The notes under the pieces: model-generated | Told to the model about the DNA's origin: nothing | What the model saw: the letters and a program-made list of their open reading frames with translations, nothing else | Database searches by the model: none | Translations under genes and position numbers: made by a program | Assembly: GCA_004352715.1 (NCBI GenBank) | Contig: SCFE01000058.1 | Location: forward strand, 899,433-963,432 | Direction of reading: 5' to 3' | Length of the DNA: 64,000 nucleotides | DNA from: Hofstenia miamia | Lineage: Eukaryota; Xenacoelomorpha; Acoela | Shown: one piece after another, positions 1 to 12,083 of the stretch | How positions within the stretch are numbered: position 1 is the first letter of the stretch | Layout of the letters: every line of letters starts with the position of its first letter

Positions 1-27
1 GTGTCAGGGTATTTTATTAATTATCAT

Positions 28-172
28 GGAAAGCTAAACGTTCGAGCACTAGGGTATTCTAGACGGTGGTTCACGACTTCAGTTAACGGGGGCATTGTTG
101 ATAGCTGGTGCTTACCTGATGTGCTCATAAGTTAGGTATAAGGATAGGGGTTTTTACTCGTATTAGCTTTCC
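28..172. repeat. Segment bracketed by a 10-bp inverted repeat
   Basis: GGAAAGCTAA at 28-37 is mirrored by TTAGCTTTCC at 163-172. The same bracket, with a similar internal layout (a CTAGGG/CCCTAG block near the left arm, a TTAGG block near the right), occurs at 41633-41760 and 42492-42619. I infer a shared interspersed repeat or retroelement control region. I do not recognise the family. Confidence 0.35.
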
Positions 173-907
173 TATCGTTCATTGTTCGTATTATTGCACT
201 TATTACATTATGCTATTACATCTAGCCCTCATAGAAAGTTACAAAATCAGTTTGTGTTATCTTGTACGGATTTTATTATGTATAGTCACCAGCAGCCCGA
301 AGTACTACCGATCTTCCCTTTTTATGACCATACTGGTTGTTCACATGTACTTTAGGTTATCATGTAATTATTTATATGTAAGGATATTATATGTAAGGAA
401 ACCTAACAAGCTATTGCATCCCAGTTGCGAGCTTCCCTTCTATTACAAACTCGTTAATAACAAGAACAATCAATGCACTAAATTAATAAGGTATCAAACA
501 TTTTCACTATTGTAATCATGCACACTATTTCACTGCTCTGAGTCATTAGAGTTGTGGTTGGTGTTTCTCTTGGTGTTTAAGTATCGGATGGAAATGCTCG
601 TTATAGCATAATTCTTCGATTCCTCTTTTGTGCTTTGCTTCAGGTCGGGTAGTTTACCCTGTACATTGTACCGTCTATCTCGTGTCTTGTATCTAAAAGA
701 ATAGTTGTGAGTTTCTTATCAATGTTAGTTGATCAGATATTAAGTTAATTAACAAACAACTCAAAGTTAGAACCAAAGAAGAGAGATGGAAATTTGGGAT
801 CTGTCACCTACCGTACTATTCAAGGAGGGAAAAATGTCACAGCAGCTCCTAAATTAAGTTAAGCTTTACTTGTGGGAAGGTTGGCAAGATTCTACAATTT
901 TCAACAG
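173..907. other. No recognisable gene
   Basis: AT-rich sequence with only short chance reading frames; none resembles a known protein. It may belong to the same unidentified repeat as the bracketed segment just before it. Confidence 0.5.
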
Positions 908-2408
908 TTACTCAGCAGTATCTTTATTGATAACCAAATCCAGCACTGAGGAATCCCAAAATCGCTTGTTAACCTTCAAGAACATGACGATTTCCAAATG
1001 CATGGGTGTCATGTTTTTGCGATGTGAGCTCATGACTTGCTTAGCTGAGCTGAACAGACGCTCGACCAGGTTGGAAGTTGGTGGCACCCAATTTAAATGA
1101 CATGAAGCGGAGACTTTCGTTTTTTTCAAAGCAACTTCAGCAAAGTTAAGTGAGTTTGGCTGATCAGGAACAACAGAAATTTCATTTTCTCCAAAAACAG
1201 ATGCCAGAATATCGGTTTCATCTGAGCCAAATTTTCACCTAATATAGAATTGCTGATAGCATTCTCCAGTAGTGGTGAATGAATGATAGTCGAGTTCTTT
1301 TCAAGATAATTTTGGAATAGTGGAAATTTGGAAATTCTTCTATCAAAGAGTATGCGCACATCCCCAAGGTTAATATCTTCTTCCTGTAATTTAAGTGTGA
1401 CAGAATTAATTTTTTGGAGTGCTGAGAATAAGGTTTTCAGTTCTAGCGCCTCTGTCGGCGAAAGTAACAAAACAGCCATATTCGGGTCTGTGCTGTCAAT
1501 GAACGGTGTCAATTCAAAATATCGCCTAATCATTGCAAACGTTGAAGACCACCTTGTAGCATTTCGAAGAACGGGACGAAGAAATGTCTTATGTCGGAGC
1601 TTTGCTGCTTCTTTTAGAGTACTGATGGCCTTCATGAGTCTAGCTACTTCTCGATTGTCGGCTCGTGTTTTTCTAATTGGCTTTTTACAGGCAAGTTGAG
1701 ACGATGACTAGCACACCCAATAAACGGTGCACCAATTTTGTCTGCAATGGCCTTGTTGAGGTTTTCGTTGTCACCTGTCACGAATTGAATATTTTTGAGG
1801 GACTTTCCAAACAAAGATAAAACAAATGTAATGAAATCTATGTGTGAATTTGCGTTCATGCATTCTTCTTCAATCAGGGGCGAAAGTGCGAGCAATACGA
1901 CTTCCTGTTTGTGATCGTGAGGAAATACAGCGAAGACACCCAAGTAGTGTGACATATTGTGTGACCAACCGTCTATTATCAGTGCAAATTTGCAGGGTAA
2001 ATATGCCTTGATTTTCTTTTCGACTTCTTTTGTAACTTCCTCCATGTAATACTGGACAGATTTACCAGATATATTGTCTAAGCTGGAGTACTGGCGTGTC
2101 TTCTCACTGTCCGGAAAATTGAAGCAGTGGTTGTCGGTAACAATCCAATCGATCCAGTTATAAAGCAGTTTCGCTTTTTTGGACGCTTTCCAGTTCGAAG
2201 CAGTTTCAATACAAGCACTTTGTAAACCACTTTTGTCTGACAACTCCTTTATATAATTCGGGTGATCGATGGTAATATGGTTTAAAAGATTTGCATACCC
2301 TGTATTCGGGCGTTGTTTGCGTTTACGGCCGCACTTGCAAACATACTCCCCTTTTTCAACTTCCGTAAAATAATGCTCAACGATCTGCTTATTCATTCGT
2401 GGAGGCAT
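908..2408 (-). pseudogene. hAT-superfamily transposase, two frameshifts
   Basis: This is a decayed DNA-transposon transposase read on the minus strand. The start at 2408 is followed by a BED-type zinc finger (CKCGRKR then two His near residues 44-50), an RNase H-like core with a first acidic site in LIIDGWSHN and a second in VTGDNENL, then the CASHRLNL segment typical of hAT. A frameshift near 1640 moves the frame to 1635-1230. A second one near 1235 moves it to the C-terminal dimerisation block SNLVERLFSSAKQVM, which carries the Glu expected as the third catalytic residue and ends near 908. All family hallmarks are present in order, so it was full length before it broke. No terminal inverted repeats were found, so the element ends are unknown. 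Confidence 0.85.
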
Positions 2409-2830
2409 ATTGATATGCTAGCACTCAAATTGTAAGTCACAATGCTATACGCAATGCAGAACTGAATATTTCTAGTTGCGCCTGATTGGTTGGTTGTTTG
2501 CAACGCTGATGATGCAGTTTGCACAGCCGCCGCAGGTTGACCGCTAATGCACTGAATAACGTGAGAGCTAGCAACGAGCCTTGTCTGTAAACAAATAAAT
2601 TGTGCCTCAGAGATAAAAATGCCAAATTCCCAGGCAGGCAAAAGAACCATATATTCAGTGACAGAAAAGCACAATTATTTTGAAATTATTTTTTCCCAAA
2701 AATAAATTATTTCAATATTATTTATTGAAATTATTTCAATAAAATTATTTATTTCCAGTGTCTGGACGCAACTTGTAGGAGAATAAACAAAGTAGAGAGA
2801 TTTTGTGACATGTTGTACTGCTTAACCCAA

Positions 2831-3177
2831 CTACATCAGCAATGGAATGCACAGAACAATACTGGAAGACGCCAATGATGACGCCATTGCCTCTGAGATT
2901 AGCAGTGCCGTATCGTCATCTATAGAAGGGCGACCACTACGTGGCTTGTTGGTGACCCTGCCAGTCTCTTCAAACTTTGTAATAAGACGTGTGATACTTG
3001 ATAGAGAGAACGGGTCCTTAAACAGACCTCTATGCAGCTTAGACTGCCGTAGAGCTGCAGTTGCACTTCCCGTACAAGAATAAAACCATTGCACAATTTC
3101 AATGCATGTTTGTAGATCCATTGCTTGCGTTGCATTAAAATGAATAACTGCAGAGCAAGCCTGCCCCATATGCCCAT
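2831..3177 (-). pseudogene. HTH-domain fragment of a Tc1/mariner-like transposase
   Basis: A minus-strand fragment shows the pattern IVQWFYSCTGSATAALRQ, GLFKDPFSLSSI and KFEETGRVTNKPRSGRPS. This is the N-terminal helix-turn-helix with a GRPS linker, often annotated DUF4817, found in transposase-like genes of arthropods and other invertebrates. Only about 90 residues are recognisable and no DDE domain follows. The upstream frame is open for a few residues but the true start is not clear. It is most likely a dead DNA-transposon remnant. Confidence 0.6.
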
Positions 3178-3180
3178 AGA

Positions 3181-6112
3181 ATAAGGAAATATTTCATCTT
3201 TGGGATTTGTGCGTGTTTCTGCAAGTTTGAAATCATGAAAATTTATATTAGTAACTGATATTTTTCCACATACACTAAATCAGATCATGAAAATATTTAT
3301 TCAGTTTGATATTTGTAATTTAACATTCTAGTATGCGATTATTGAAGAATCAATTAACATGGGAAACAATCATATTTTGCCATTAATCAGCTGCCCAGCC
3401 ATGTTTATTTTAGGTAACCTATTTTCTTAAATTTTAAATTTTCGATATTTTTTAGTAATTGGTATTCACAAATGACATTTTCACATTTTCGTTTTTGTAA
3501 ATAATGTTTGAATATTTTTGTGTGAATATACTTCATGAAAGAATAAATATGGTATAGTATATTAAATATATGTTTATATCCTTTTAAAATTTGATTTAAG
3601 TTTAAAAAAATTGAAGATAATTTGTTATTCATATGATTGAAATCAATATATAAATAATGTAAATGTTGAAAATTATAAAATAAATTAAAACTTATTTTAT
3701 ACTACTCAATTAAAATTACAAACTCTTATATCAAGCTCGAAACAATAGTAATATTAAGCTTTGCATATTTGTACTAAAAGCTTGCCACATCTTGGAAGTC
3801 TTATCCATCTGAGGCATGCATGCATATGACAAGCACTACATATTAGTTTGCTTAGGAAGATCAAAGCATCCAAATTTTTTGAACAAATTTTTATTAAAAC
3901 TGCAAACAAACAAAAATTACTTAATAAACAACACAAGATAATATCAATAATTATATATGTATAGTGCATGCAACATATTTATGGTTTCCTTTGGTGTAGT
4001 TGATTTAAAATATTTATATATGCAATTATCATTAATTTTCCGATCCATATCCTGTGGATATCCATGGATTAATCAATCCATGTCTAGATCCAGATCCACG
4101 GCAACCCTGTTATAAAGGCAAATAAGGTTTGGGTGTTCATACTAGACAAGTGCTGCATAGTTTTGGGTTTTAGTTGATTTTCAGATAGAAGTATATTGTG
4201 GACATTTTCGCTTTTTGGGAAAAAAATCCACTAAAATATGTATAGCTAAATTGGATTAATCACTTTTAGTGGAAGTGATGAATGATATTCTTAGCCAGGA
4301 CTATAGCGAACAAGTGATAGTTTCTTCACATCACTGTCGTTGGCACAGTTTTTGAAATTGAAGAAAACAACAATGATGTAGGTATTGTACTCAATAATAC
4401 AAGAGAATTGGCTCCTGCGTAAAGTTCAGAAAAAAATAGCCTTCTTGAAGCCAAACTTTACAATGAATCATAAGTATTATTATGATCCTACCATTGAAGC
4501 CTCCAATAAAGGATGATAATTCAATATTCTATTCATATGCAAAAAGCACCCATACTTAGAATATTTTAAAAATAATCCTGGGAGTGTATTGTAGAGCGCA
4601 ACATTCAAAATTTTGAATAGAGTCGATGATAAATTACATTTACTATATGATGAAATTAAAATTTAACCTAAACTTAGAGTTGCAGGCGTGATAGTTACGT
4701 TAAATATTATTCTGGAGCACTGCGATTACTCTAAAGTTAATCGTAAAATGTTTTACGATTAGTTTTTGAAGTTTTACTTCTAAAATTAATTTCTATGCTA
4801 TAAGCAGGAAAATTGCTTTATCATTAAATCCAACTAATGATATTCAAGCGCTCATCCACAAAAATAATTATCTTGGAAAGTTGTGTTATTAATAATTTAT
4901 TTCAAATACTTAATTACCACAGTTTATTTATTGAACCTAAAATGATGTGACAAAGTTTGCACCGCAATGAAGTTTTTCGACTTTAATAGTAGTTTTCTTC
5001 TTCACATAATATATTAAATTTGACTTAATGCCAACTTAAAATGAGCACTGTAAATTTGACATATTAATTTCAAGCCATAATCGTTAGCAGCTTTAAGCAA
5101 ACTTAATGCTGGGATAGGCTTGTACTTAATTTTGATGGTTTTGAAGTTTAGGTGTATTAACAACTCTGGTTTTGTGCTTGTGCGTAAATAACAACATTGA
5201 TGAGCAATTACAAAAATCGCGTTGCTAACTATAATAAGAAGTGTAAAGCAGTGAATTATATGTGAAATTTATTATGAATTTTAACATTATAGTAAAATAG
5301 TTTTATATTTGAATTTAGATATAGTTAATAGATTACTGCTATATATTCGCTTGGATTTGATTCCAGCAATCATTTTTCTCATGTACATGACTTTAAGGTA
5401 CAAAAATAAAAGGCTTTGCTTCTTCCACAATTTTATAAAATTATAGTTTCAAAATTATTTCTAAGAATGTAGTTCCGTACTAGTCGGTTTGGAAATTTTG
5501 GGCCAATTCCATGTGTAGTGCAGCAACTAATGTTGCTCTGCTGATTTCTTCAAACTTAGCATAGAACAATAAATCCACATTGTGATATTGCATTGTGGTA
5601 TGTCAGTTGTTATAAGATTGTACCAATAGAATTTTGTCATATTTTGTTACCTTCGACTCAAATTGTACAGCACAATATCTTTATTCACACGTCGGCGATA
5701 CCAAAATCTTAACAAAAATGAGGCATGTGGAATAAAATGAGCTAAAATTTAAACCAAAATATGCTACTACTACAATCTGACAAAATTTCCATAAAATATT
5801 TTGGGTAAACATTTTGGAATAATGTTTTCTGAAAATAGATATAACTAAATTTCATGAAATGAAAATTTGCCGTGAGTTTTCAGCTAATTATAATTGTGAT
5901 TCATTTAAGAATATGGGTACAACTTTCTACCCCCAACAAAAATAGGCTCAATACTAAATCTATATAAAATAATCTTTAATCAATATAGATAGACATACTA
6001 TTGCTATGTCATTATTCGTACTTATTGATGTAATTTAATACAGCTATTACTTTAGCATGCAATATTATGCAAATGAAGTTTTACAATTGCAAAGTGCATA
6101 GTTACATAGACG
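3181..6112. other. AT-rich intergenic sequence
   Basis: No coding sequence recognised. A GC-richer patch near 4036-4110 has self-complementary GATCCA/TGGATC words and resembles a worn transposon end. The rest is low-complexity AT-rich DNA. Confidence 0.5.
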
Positions 6113-6120
6113 ATGTATAA
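6113..6120. repeat. 8-bp target-site duplication, left copy
   Basis: ATGTATAA directly abuts the left inverted repeat of the 6121-9580 element. The identical 8 bases abut its right end at 9581-9588. Confidence 0.85.
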
Positions 6121-6136
6121 TAGGCCGGATCATAAA
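6121..6136. repeat. Left terminal inverted repeat
   Basis: TAGGCCGGATCATAAA, identical over 16 bases to the reverse complement of 9565-9580. The match stops at base 17. Confidence 0.88.
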
Positions 6137-6846
6137 TGCTAAAATGTCGGCTAATTTCTTAGAGAATCTCCATTTAGTGGCTTTCAGATGCACTGAATCC
6201 ACTGCAGCACACCGTTTCTGTTTAATACTTTGCTATACTTTGCGTTTTCGCCCTTGAAGTTCCGAAAAATTTCCTTAAAAATGCAAATTTTTAACCAAAA
6301 AATTATTGAACAAACATGTGAGAAACAATGTTTTGTCCGAGGAATACATGATTAATACGCAATTACATGATCGTAAAAATCAACAAAAGAGTGTTTTGAA
6401 GCAAACATACTTAAAGCCAAAGCACCAATAACACGCTAAAGTTCGATTAGAAAAGTCTAATTAAATGCTTTCGAATTCGGACTTAGTTTCGAAGTGTGGC
6501 ATCAATTTGCGGCGTTCCATGAGAACGCGGATATAGCCATCACGTCCATCGTGACCATAAACTTTCGATGCTGATTTTGTTACAATCTTGATCAACCGCT
6601 CAACACCTTGATTGTGACATGGAAATGGTTCAATGTCGACAACAACATCTGTATTTGACAAAACCCACGCCGAAATTTGGGCAGTTGAAATGTTTTTGGT
6701 CAGAACAGGCTCCAAACGAGGTGTGGTTTGCCAATCAATGAGCTCTTCGTAGCTAGTCGCTTGAAGACGTATCTTAGGAGTCTGGAATTGGCGATTTGGG
6801 ATGTTTTCTTCACGAGAACGTAAAATTCTTTTCAATGCAAGCCGTC

Positions 6847-7235
6847 GGATCACTTGACGGTTGTCTTTCAGCATAGCAAGAATGATGCTCTCAATATTAC
6901 CTGGGTAGCTATTGCGTTCCAAAACTTTTTGAACCACCATTCGCTGCCGTACGGGAAGAAACCTTGATGTTTCTATCATTTTATAGTAGTGTGGTGCAGC
7001 GTCCCAACATTTTGAATTCTTCTTAACATCAAACCAAACANGGATCACTTGACGGTTGTCTTTCAGCATAGCAAGAATGATGCTCTCAATATGACCTGGG
7101 TAGCTATTGCGTTCCAAAACTTTTTGAACCACCATTCGCTGCCGTACGGGAAGAAACCTCGATGTTTCTATCATTTTATAGTAGTGTGGTGCAGCGTCCC
7201 AACATTTTGAATTCTTCTTAACATCAAACCAAACA
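6847..7235. other. Haplotype-join artefact around a single N
   Basis: The 194 bases 6847-7040 are repeated at 7042-7235 with only a few substitutions, separated by one N at 7041. This artificially adds 65 codons to the transposase frame. Confidence 0.85.
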
Positions 7236-7703
7236 ACTGCATAAGAATTCATGATGAATGTAGCCAAGAGGATTAGTTTTTCGGATGGAGCTTCAGTAGA
7301 TATATAGAGACGCAGTACACGATTCGCAAGTGTCAACCACCTTGCATGGTGTAGCCTTGCAGGTGATCTCGATTCGAACCTCTCCGGTACAACCCCAGTC
7401 TTCATAGCATTAACAAATTCGAAAAAGTACAGTTGATCACTACTTAAATGTTTATCACAATCAATAGGTTCACCAACGATTTGCGCAAAGTTGACAATTG
7501 GTTGTTGCACTGACGTTAAAAGAGATTTTCCGATTGGTCCGTTAAATGAATGTGGACCGGTTGTTGCACCATCTAAGGAAGTAAACAGGTGACGCAGTGG
7601 TAACTCATTCAAATGCAGTAGACAAATGGACCAGTGAAGCGGTCGACTAAGTTCAATTTCCAATCGACGTATAAAGGTGTGTTCCCACTATCGACTTTTA
7701 TCA

Positions 7704-7731
7704 NNNNNNNNNNNNNNNNNNNNNNNNNNNN
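7704..7731. other. 28-base sequence gap
   Basis: Run of N inside the unknown transposase, between its GADSRNV and RRLEIEL segments. Confidence 0.99.
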
Positions 7732-7939
7732 TTAACGTTTCTTGAATCTGCACCGATGCAAACAAGGTTAGAGCAGTCGACAGTATCAAGTATTGAATCA
7801 GCAATTGACTTGGCTGTTCCACTGTGAGGTGTAGCATGATCGACATATTGTGAATCTGGTTCTGACAAAATGGAAATATGTTCCTCTAAAACAACAGTCT
7901 GGCGACCTCCGACAAGTTTCAAAGTCTGACCTTTTAATA

Positions 7940-8939
7940 NNNNNNNNNNNNNNNNNNNNNNNNNNNNNNNNNNNNNNNNNNNNNNNNNNNNNNNNNNNNN
8001 NNNNNNNNNNNNNNNNNNNNNNNNNNNNNNNNNNNNNNNNNNNNNNNNNNNNNNNNNNNNNNNNNNNNNNNNNNNNNNNNNNNNNNNNNNNNNNNNNNNN
8101 NNNNNNNNNNNNNNNNNNNNNNNNNNNNNNNNNNNNNNNNNNNNNNNNNNNNNNNNNNNNNNNNNNNNNNNNNNNNNNNNNNNNNNNNNNNNNNNNNNNN
8201 NNNNNNNNNNNNNNNNNNNNNNNNNNNNNNNNNNNNNNNNNNNNNNNNNNNNNNNNNNNNNNNNNNNNNNNNNNNNNNNNNNNNNNNNNNNNNNNNNNNN
8301 NNNNNNNNNNNNNNNNNNNNNNNNNNNNNNNNNNNNNNNNNNNNNNNNNNNNNNNNNNNNNNNNNNNNNNNNNNNNNNNNNNNNNNNNNNNNNNNNNNNN
8401 NNNNNNNNNNNNNNNNNNNNNNNNNNNNNNNNNNNNNNNNNNNNNNNNNNNNNNNNNNNNNNNNNNNNNNNNNNNNNNNNNNNNNNNNNNNNNNNNNNNN
8501 NNNNNNNNNNNNNNNNNNNNNNNNNNNNNNNNNNNNNNNNNNNNNNNNNNNNNNNNNNNNNNNNNNNNNNNNNNNNNNNNNNNNNNNNNNNNNNNNNNNN
8601 NNNNNNNNNNNNNNNNNNNNNNNNNNNNNNNNNNNNNNNNNNNNNNNNNNNNNNNNNNNNNNNNNNNNNNNNNNNNNNNNNNNNNNNNNNNNNNNNNNNN
8701 NNNNNNNNNNNNNNNNNNNNNNNNNNNNNNNNNNNNNNNNNNNNNNNNNNNNNNNNNNNNNNNNNNNNNNNNNNNNNNNNNNNNNNNNNNNNNNNNNNNN
8801 NNNNNNNNNNNNNNNNNNNNNNNNNNNNNNNNNNNNNNNNNNNNNNNNNNNNNNNNNNNNNNNNNNNNNNNNNNNNNNNNNNNNNNNNNNNNNNNNNNNN
8901 NNNNNNNNNNNNNNNNNNNNNNNNNNNNNNNNNNNNNNN
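7940..8939. other. 1000-base placeholder gap
   Basis: Exactly 1000 N inside the unknown transposon. The true length of missing sequence is unknown. Confidence 0.99.
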
Positions 8940-9564
8940 CTCGTAGAGTTATCGTGGGAATCGATGCTTTTGCCCATACTTGCTGAAGTATAACTGCCAG
9001 TCGCTTACAGACAGATCGTAGTGGTTCTGTTCCATAACTCTTTTCAGACAAATACGCCTTGCCAACCTGCTTGTGTGTTGGCAAGCAAAAACTGGGTAGT
9101 TCGCGCGCGTCGCCAAAAAATATGTGACGTTCTTTAGCAGCTAAAGATCTCGACAACATTGTCAGTCATACAAATAAAACGAAGCAGTTGAGTTAATTAA
9201 GTCAACTAAATAGTCTAGGTTGATAGCTGGACTGAATATTAATGCAGTTGACTCACTGACAGCGAGCGATTTGATTGGATGTCATCTGGTCACCAACCTC
9301 ATTAATATTCAGATCGGTTTGCGTCTGTGCACTGCAGCGGGCACTGCGATGTATTGTATAATGCATGCATATAAATAAGATAATTTCAGTGCCTACCGTG
9401 CACGGTACATTCACGGCAAACGCAAGCAGTAATGGCGGAGGCTACCGCGGTACCGCCAAGTAAAAAAACGCAAAGCTAAATCAAAGTTTAAAATAAAATT
9501 ACACTTATACTAGTAAATAACACTATATCACGCCACTTTTCCCAGATTCTTAACAAAATTAATT

Positions 9565-9580
9565 TTTATGATCCGGCCTA
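9565..9580. repeat. Right terminal inverted repeat
   Basis: Reverse complement of the left repeat over all 16 bases, followed at once by the target duplication. Confidence 0.88.
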
Positions 9581-9588
9581 ATGTATAA
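9581..9588. repeat. 8-bp target-site duplication, right copy
   Basis: ATGTATAA, identical to 6113-6120. Confidence 0.85.
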
Positions 9589-10793
9589 GCTAACAAAGGT
9601 TAAGAAAGATTCATTCAATAAGGGTGCCTACTTCAAATATATTGTAAGCACTTAACGCCATCTATCATTGAAATGCTACATTTGTTAAATAATATTTAAA
9701 TATAGTGATTGATTTTTGTAAGTCCCATTTTCTGTAATGATTTGATTATAGACATGCCTTTATAGGATTATCACACTAAACAGCTTCCAGAAGATTTGTA
9801 TCTACTTATTATTTTTGATTAAGTCATAAGACTCGTTATATGAAATTCTTTTCCTAGTCACATGAGTGTAAGCTGTAAAAGATTATCACTGTATGGGTAG
9901 ATGAAATATAAAAGAAAGAAATCAGGATTACGTGATGTTCTCATCTAATGGACACAACTTTGTTTCCACGACTATACATTAATGATGACAGTTTGTACAA
10001 ATTTTAGTAAGTTTAGTGATTCTGTGAAGGCTACAGGAAGAGTGATAACAATGATTTTCGACAGATGTAAATTATATATTTACATTTATACAATTTATTT
10101 GTTCATGTAATTAAATTGATAATTTTGCGTTGATAACTGCAAGCCTAATGTAAATAATTAAATTCTAACTGTAAGTCATGCACTTTTATTGTTAACTTCA
10201 TCCAATTATTAACTGAAAATTGATAATAATGAAACAACATTGTTTTAGGATACCTCGGTACTATTCTTTCAAGATGATATTTAATGAAGATTTCAAGGTT
10301 AATTGAAAATTTGTAATTCTTTATGAAAAAGTTATGATCTTAATGTATTGTCTAAAGGCAATGTGCAATAACAAGGAACTATTGTTGATCAACATTGGCA
10401 ATTCAAATTTCGAGATCTTTGCTTAATGCATCTAAATTTCCAAAGGAATAAAATTTACTCTCTGTTGATTTATGCACTATGCAATTTCATCTGCAGCTAA
10501 AATACATGAATTAATAGATTTTCATATTCTAGTAAAATTTATGGCAAATGCTGCATATTTCAAATCAATTATTTGCAAATTTCAGCAAATATTAAATTAT
10601 TGCTAAGAATCAAGGCGATCGCCTTGCTAAGAATGCTTTTCATAATTATTTTAATTTCACAAATAAATTTTCATATATATGACCAAAATAATTCGAATGG
10701 AGTAGCAATGTAATATTTAAATATGCCAGTAATCAAAACATTATTTTGCAATTTTTTGAACTTTGGATTTATGTTGATACATATTTTCAGAAA
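9589..10793. other. AT-rich sequence upstream of EXOG
   Basis: No coding sequence seen. An acceptor-like site (TATTTTCAG, ending 10790) just before the EXOG start suggests an untranslated first exon somewhere in this stretch, but I cannot place it. Confidence 0.4.
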
Positions 10794-10973
10794 ATGGGAA
10801 GAATCCAGTGTATTTTAAGTGCATCATTTTTCACTTCTGCAAGTTGGCTCTTTAACAAACCCTCTCAAATGAAAGATAAAAACAGTATTTTCAAGGATAT
10901 GTTTAAGTATGGCAAAGTGGATTCCGGAGCTCAAACTCGTTACTATGATAACTACTGCTTATCATTCAATCAG
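10794..10973 (+). CDS. EXOG: EXOG coding exon 1
   Basis: The start is ATG 10794 in AAAATGG context, right after an acceptor-like CAG. An in-frame non-ATG opening further upstream was not used. The exon encodes a hydrophobic N-terminus (CILSASFFTSASWLF) and the family segment RYYDNYCLSFNQ. It ends CAG|GTATTT in phase 0. Confidence 0.75.
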
Positions 10974-11445
10974 GTATTTTTACCCTAGTCATCACAAAAT
11001 ATATTCCCCATTAAAGAAATTTAAGACAGGCATTTGTTCATATTAACATATAGCTTATTAAATTTACTGGCCGAATTAGCTTCTCCAAACGCTAATTTTT
11101 TAAAATAGCTGCGAGCGTATTATTACCATCAAACTTAGTTAACAAGAACTCCAGCGTGGGTTAGTGAACACTTAAATCTGAACAATATGAAACGGCTTCG
11201 CAAAAAAAGAAGTGCTAACCGGCCAAAAGATTTTGCAAATGATGCTGAAATTCGTGATATGTTTCATTTGACCAAATCAGATTTTGTGCAAAGTGGATGG
11301 TCTAGAGGCCATATGGCAGCTGCAAACAATTCAAATTTTGATCGAAAAGCCTATAGAAGTACATTTTGTTACTCCAATGTTGTTCCTCAAGATGCGCAGA
11401 ATAACTCGTGTTTTTGGAGCAAGGTAATTGTATTCTTCATCCATG

Positions 11446-11484
<39 letters not shown>

Positions 11485-12050
11485 TTGAATGAACAAAAAT
11501 GAACTCCAAACCAGTTTTTATGCTTTCTCACAATAAAAATCTTGTTTTCATATCATAAGCAATTTCTTGTAAATAAAGAACATTATTTTCCTATGTAGTT
11601 TCACGTGGGATTGAAGCATAATACAATTCCACCATTTCTGCAATGATTATATCAGGCTCACATTGACATTAAACACGTCACTTTGGTCATACCGCCTTAA
11701 GACTACATGCAAGCAAACTGAATTCCACATACATAACGCAAAATGCATTACAAAATTTGGTCGGAAGGCTTGATGGAATCAAACATGGTTTCATGCTGTT
11801 GTTTACCTTAAGAAGTTGCTTCGGTATGCCCTATGAATGCAACACTCACTCAAGCTGAAGAACAAAGCTAAATAGTCATCAATTAACTCGTTGAATATAT
11901 ATATATATANNNNNNNNNNNNNNNNNNNNNNNNNNNNNNNNNNNNNNNNNNNNNNNNNNNNNNNNNNNNNNNNNNNNNNNNNNNNNNNNNNNNNNNNNNN
12001 NNNNNNNNNNNNNNNNNNNNNNNNNNNNNNNNNNNNNNNNNNNNNNNNNN

Positions 12051-12083
<33 letters not shown>

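Larger units (their letters stand above)
6461..9159 (-). pseudogene. Unknown-family transposase of the 6.1-9.6 kb element
   Basis: Read on minus from an ATG at 9159. About 73 N-terminal residues (ending around QQVWAKASIPTI) run into a 1000-N gap. A central piece (7939-7732) follows, with SEPDSQYVDHATPHSGTA and a possible acidic site in VCIGADSRNV. After a 28-N gap the C-terminal part ends at 6461. It contains CLLHLNELPLRHLFTSLDG, RLHHARWLTLANRVLRLYIS and, near the end, HNQGVERLIKIVT, then RDGYIR and FETKSEF. The spacing of Asp, a Cys/His-x-NEL block and a late VER motif parallels hAT transposases (Asp, CxxHxLNL, ERxFS), but the sequence is otherwise unlike hAT. The C-terminal frame is open for about 335 residues once a duplicated 194-bp block is discounted. 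A TAG lies just after the small gap, so it may be dead or mis-assembled there. Confidence 0.7.
6121..9580 (-). mobile_element. Unclassified hAT-like DNA transposon with 16-bp TIRs
   Basis: The element is 3460 bp as assembled. It begins TAGGCCGGATCATAAA (6121-6136) and ends with the exact reverse complement (9565-9580), and perfect 8-bp direct repeats flank it. A short sub-terminal inverted word, CTTTGCGTTTT, occurs near 6238 and, inverted, near 9465. It carries one minus-strand transposase-like gene. An 8-bp duplication is usual for hAT, P and Zisupton-type elements. The distant resemblance of the protein to the hAT fold favours a divergent hAT-like group, but I cannot assign a named superfamily. 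The presence of intact ends with a perfect target duplication suggests a fairly recent insertion. Confidence 0.85.

Noticed and set aside
210-515. 101-codon open frame near the window start
   Set aside because: Composition follows local AT bias and no family resemblance; probably chance.
1328-1699. Plus-strand frame of 123 codons
   Set aside because: It lies antisense to the hAT transposase remnant, which has clear domain motifs.
7798-9159. Very long frames crossing runs of N (also at 45069-46712, 58424-59059, 61593-62771)
   Set aside because: The open length comes from unknown bases; only the sequenced ends were used.
11187-11492. Frame running past EXOG exon 2 into Tyr-Ile repeats
   Set aside because: The last part is translated TA microsatellite beyond a good donor at 11424.
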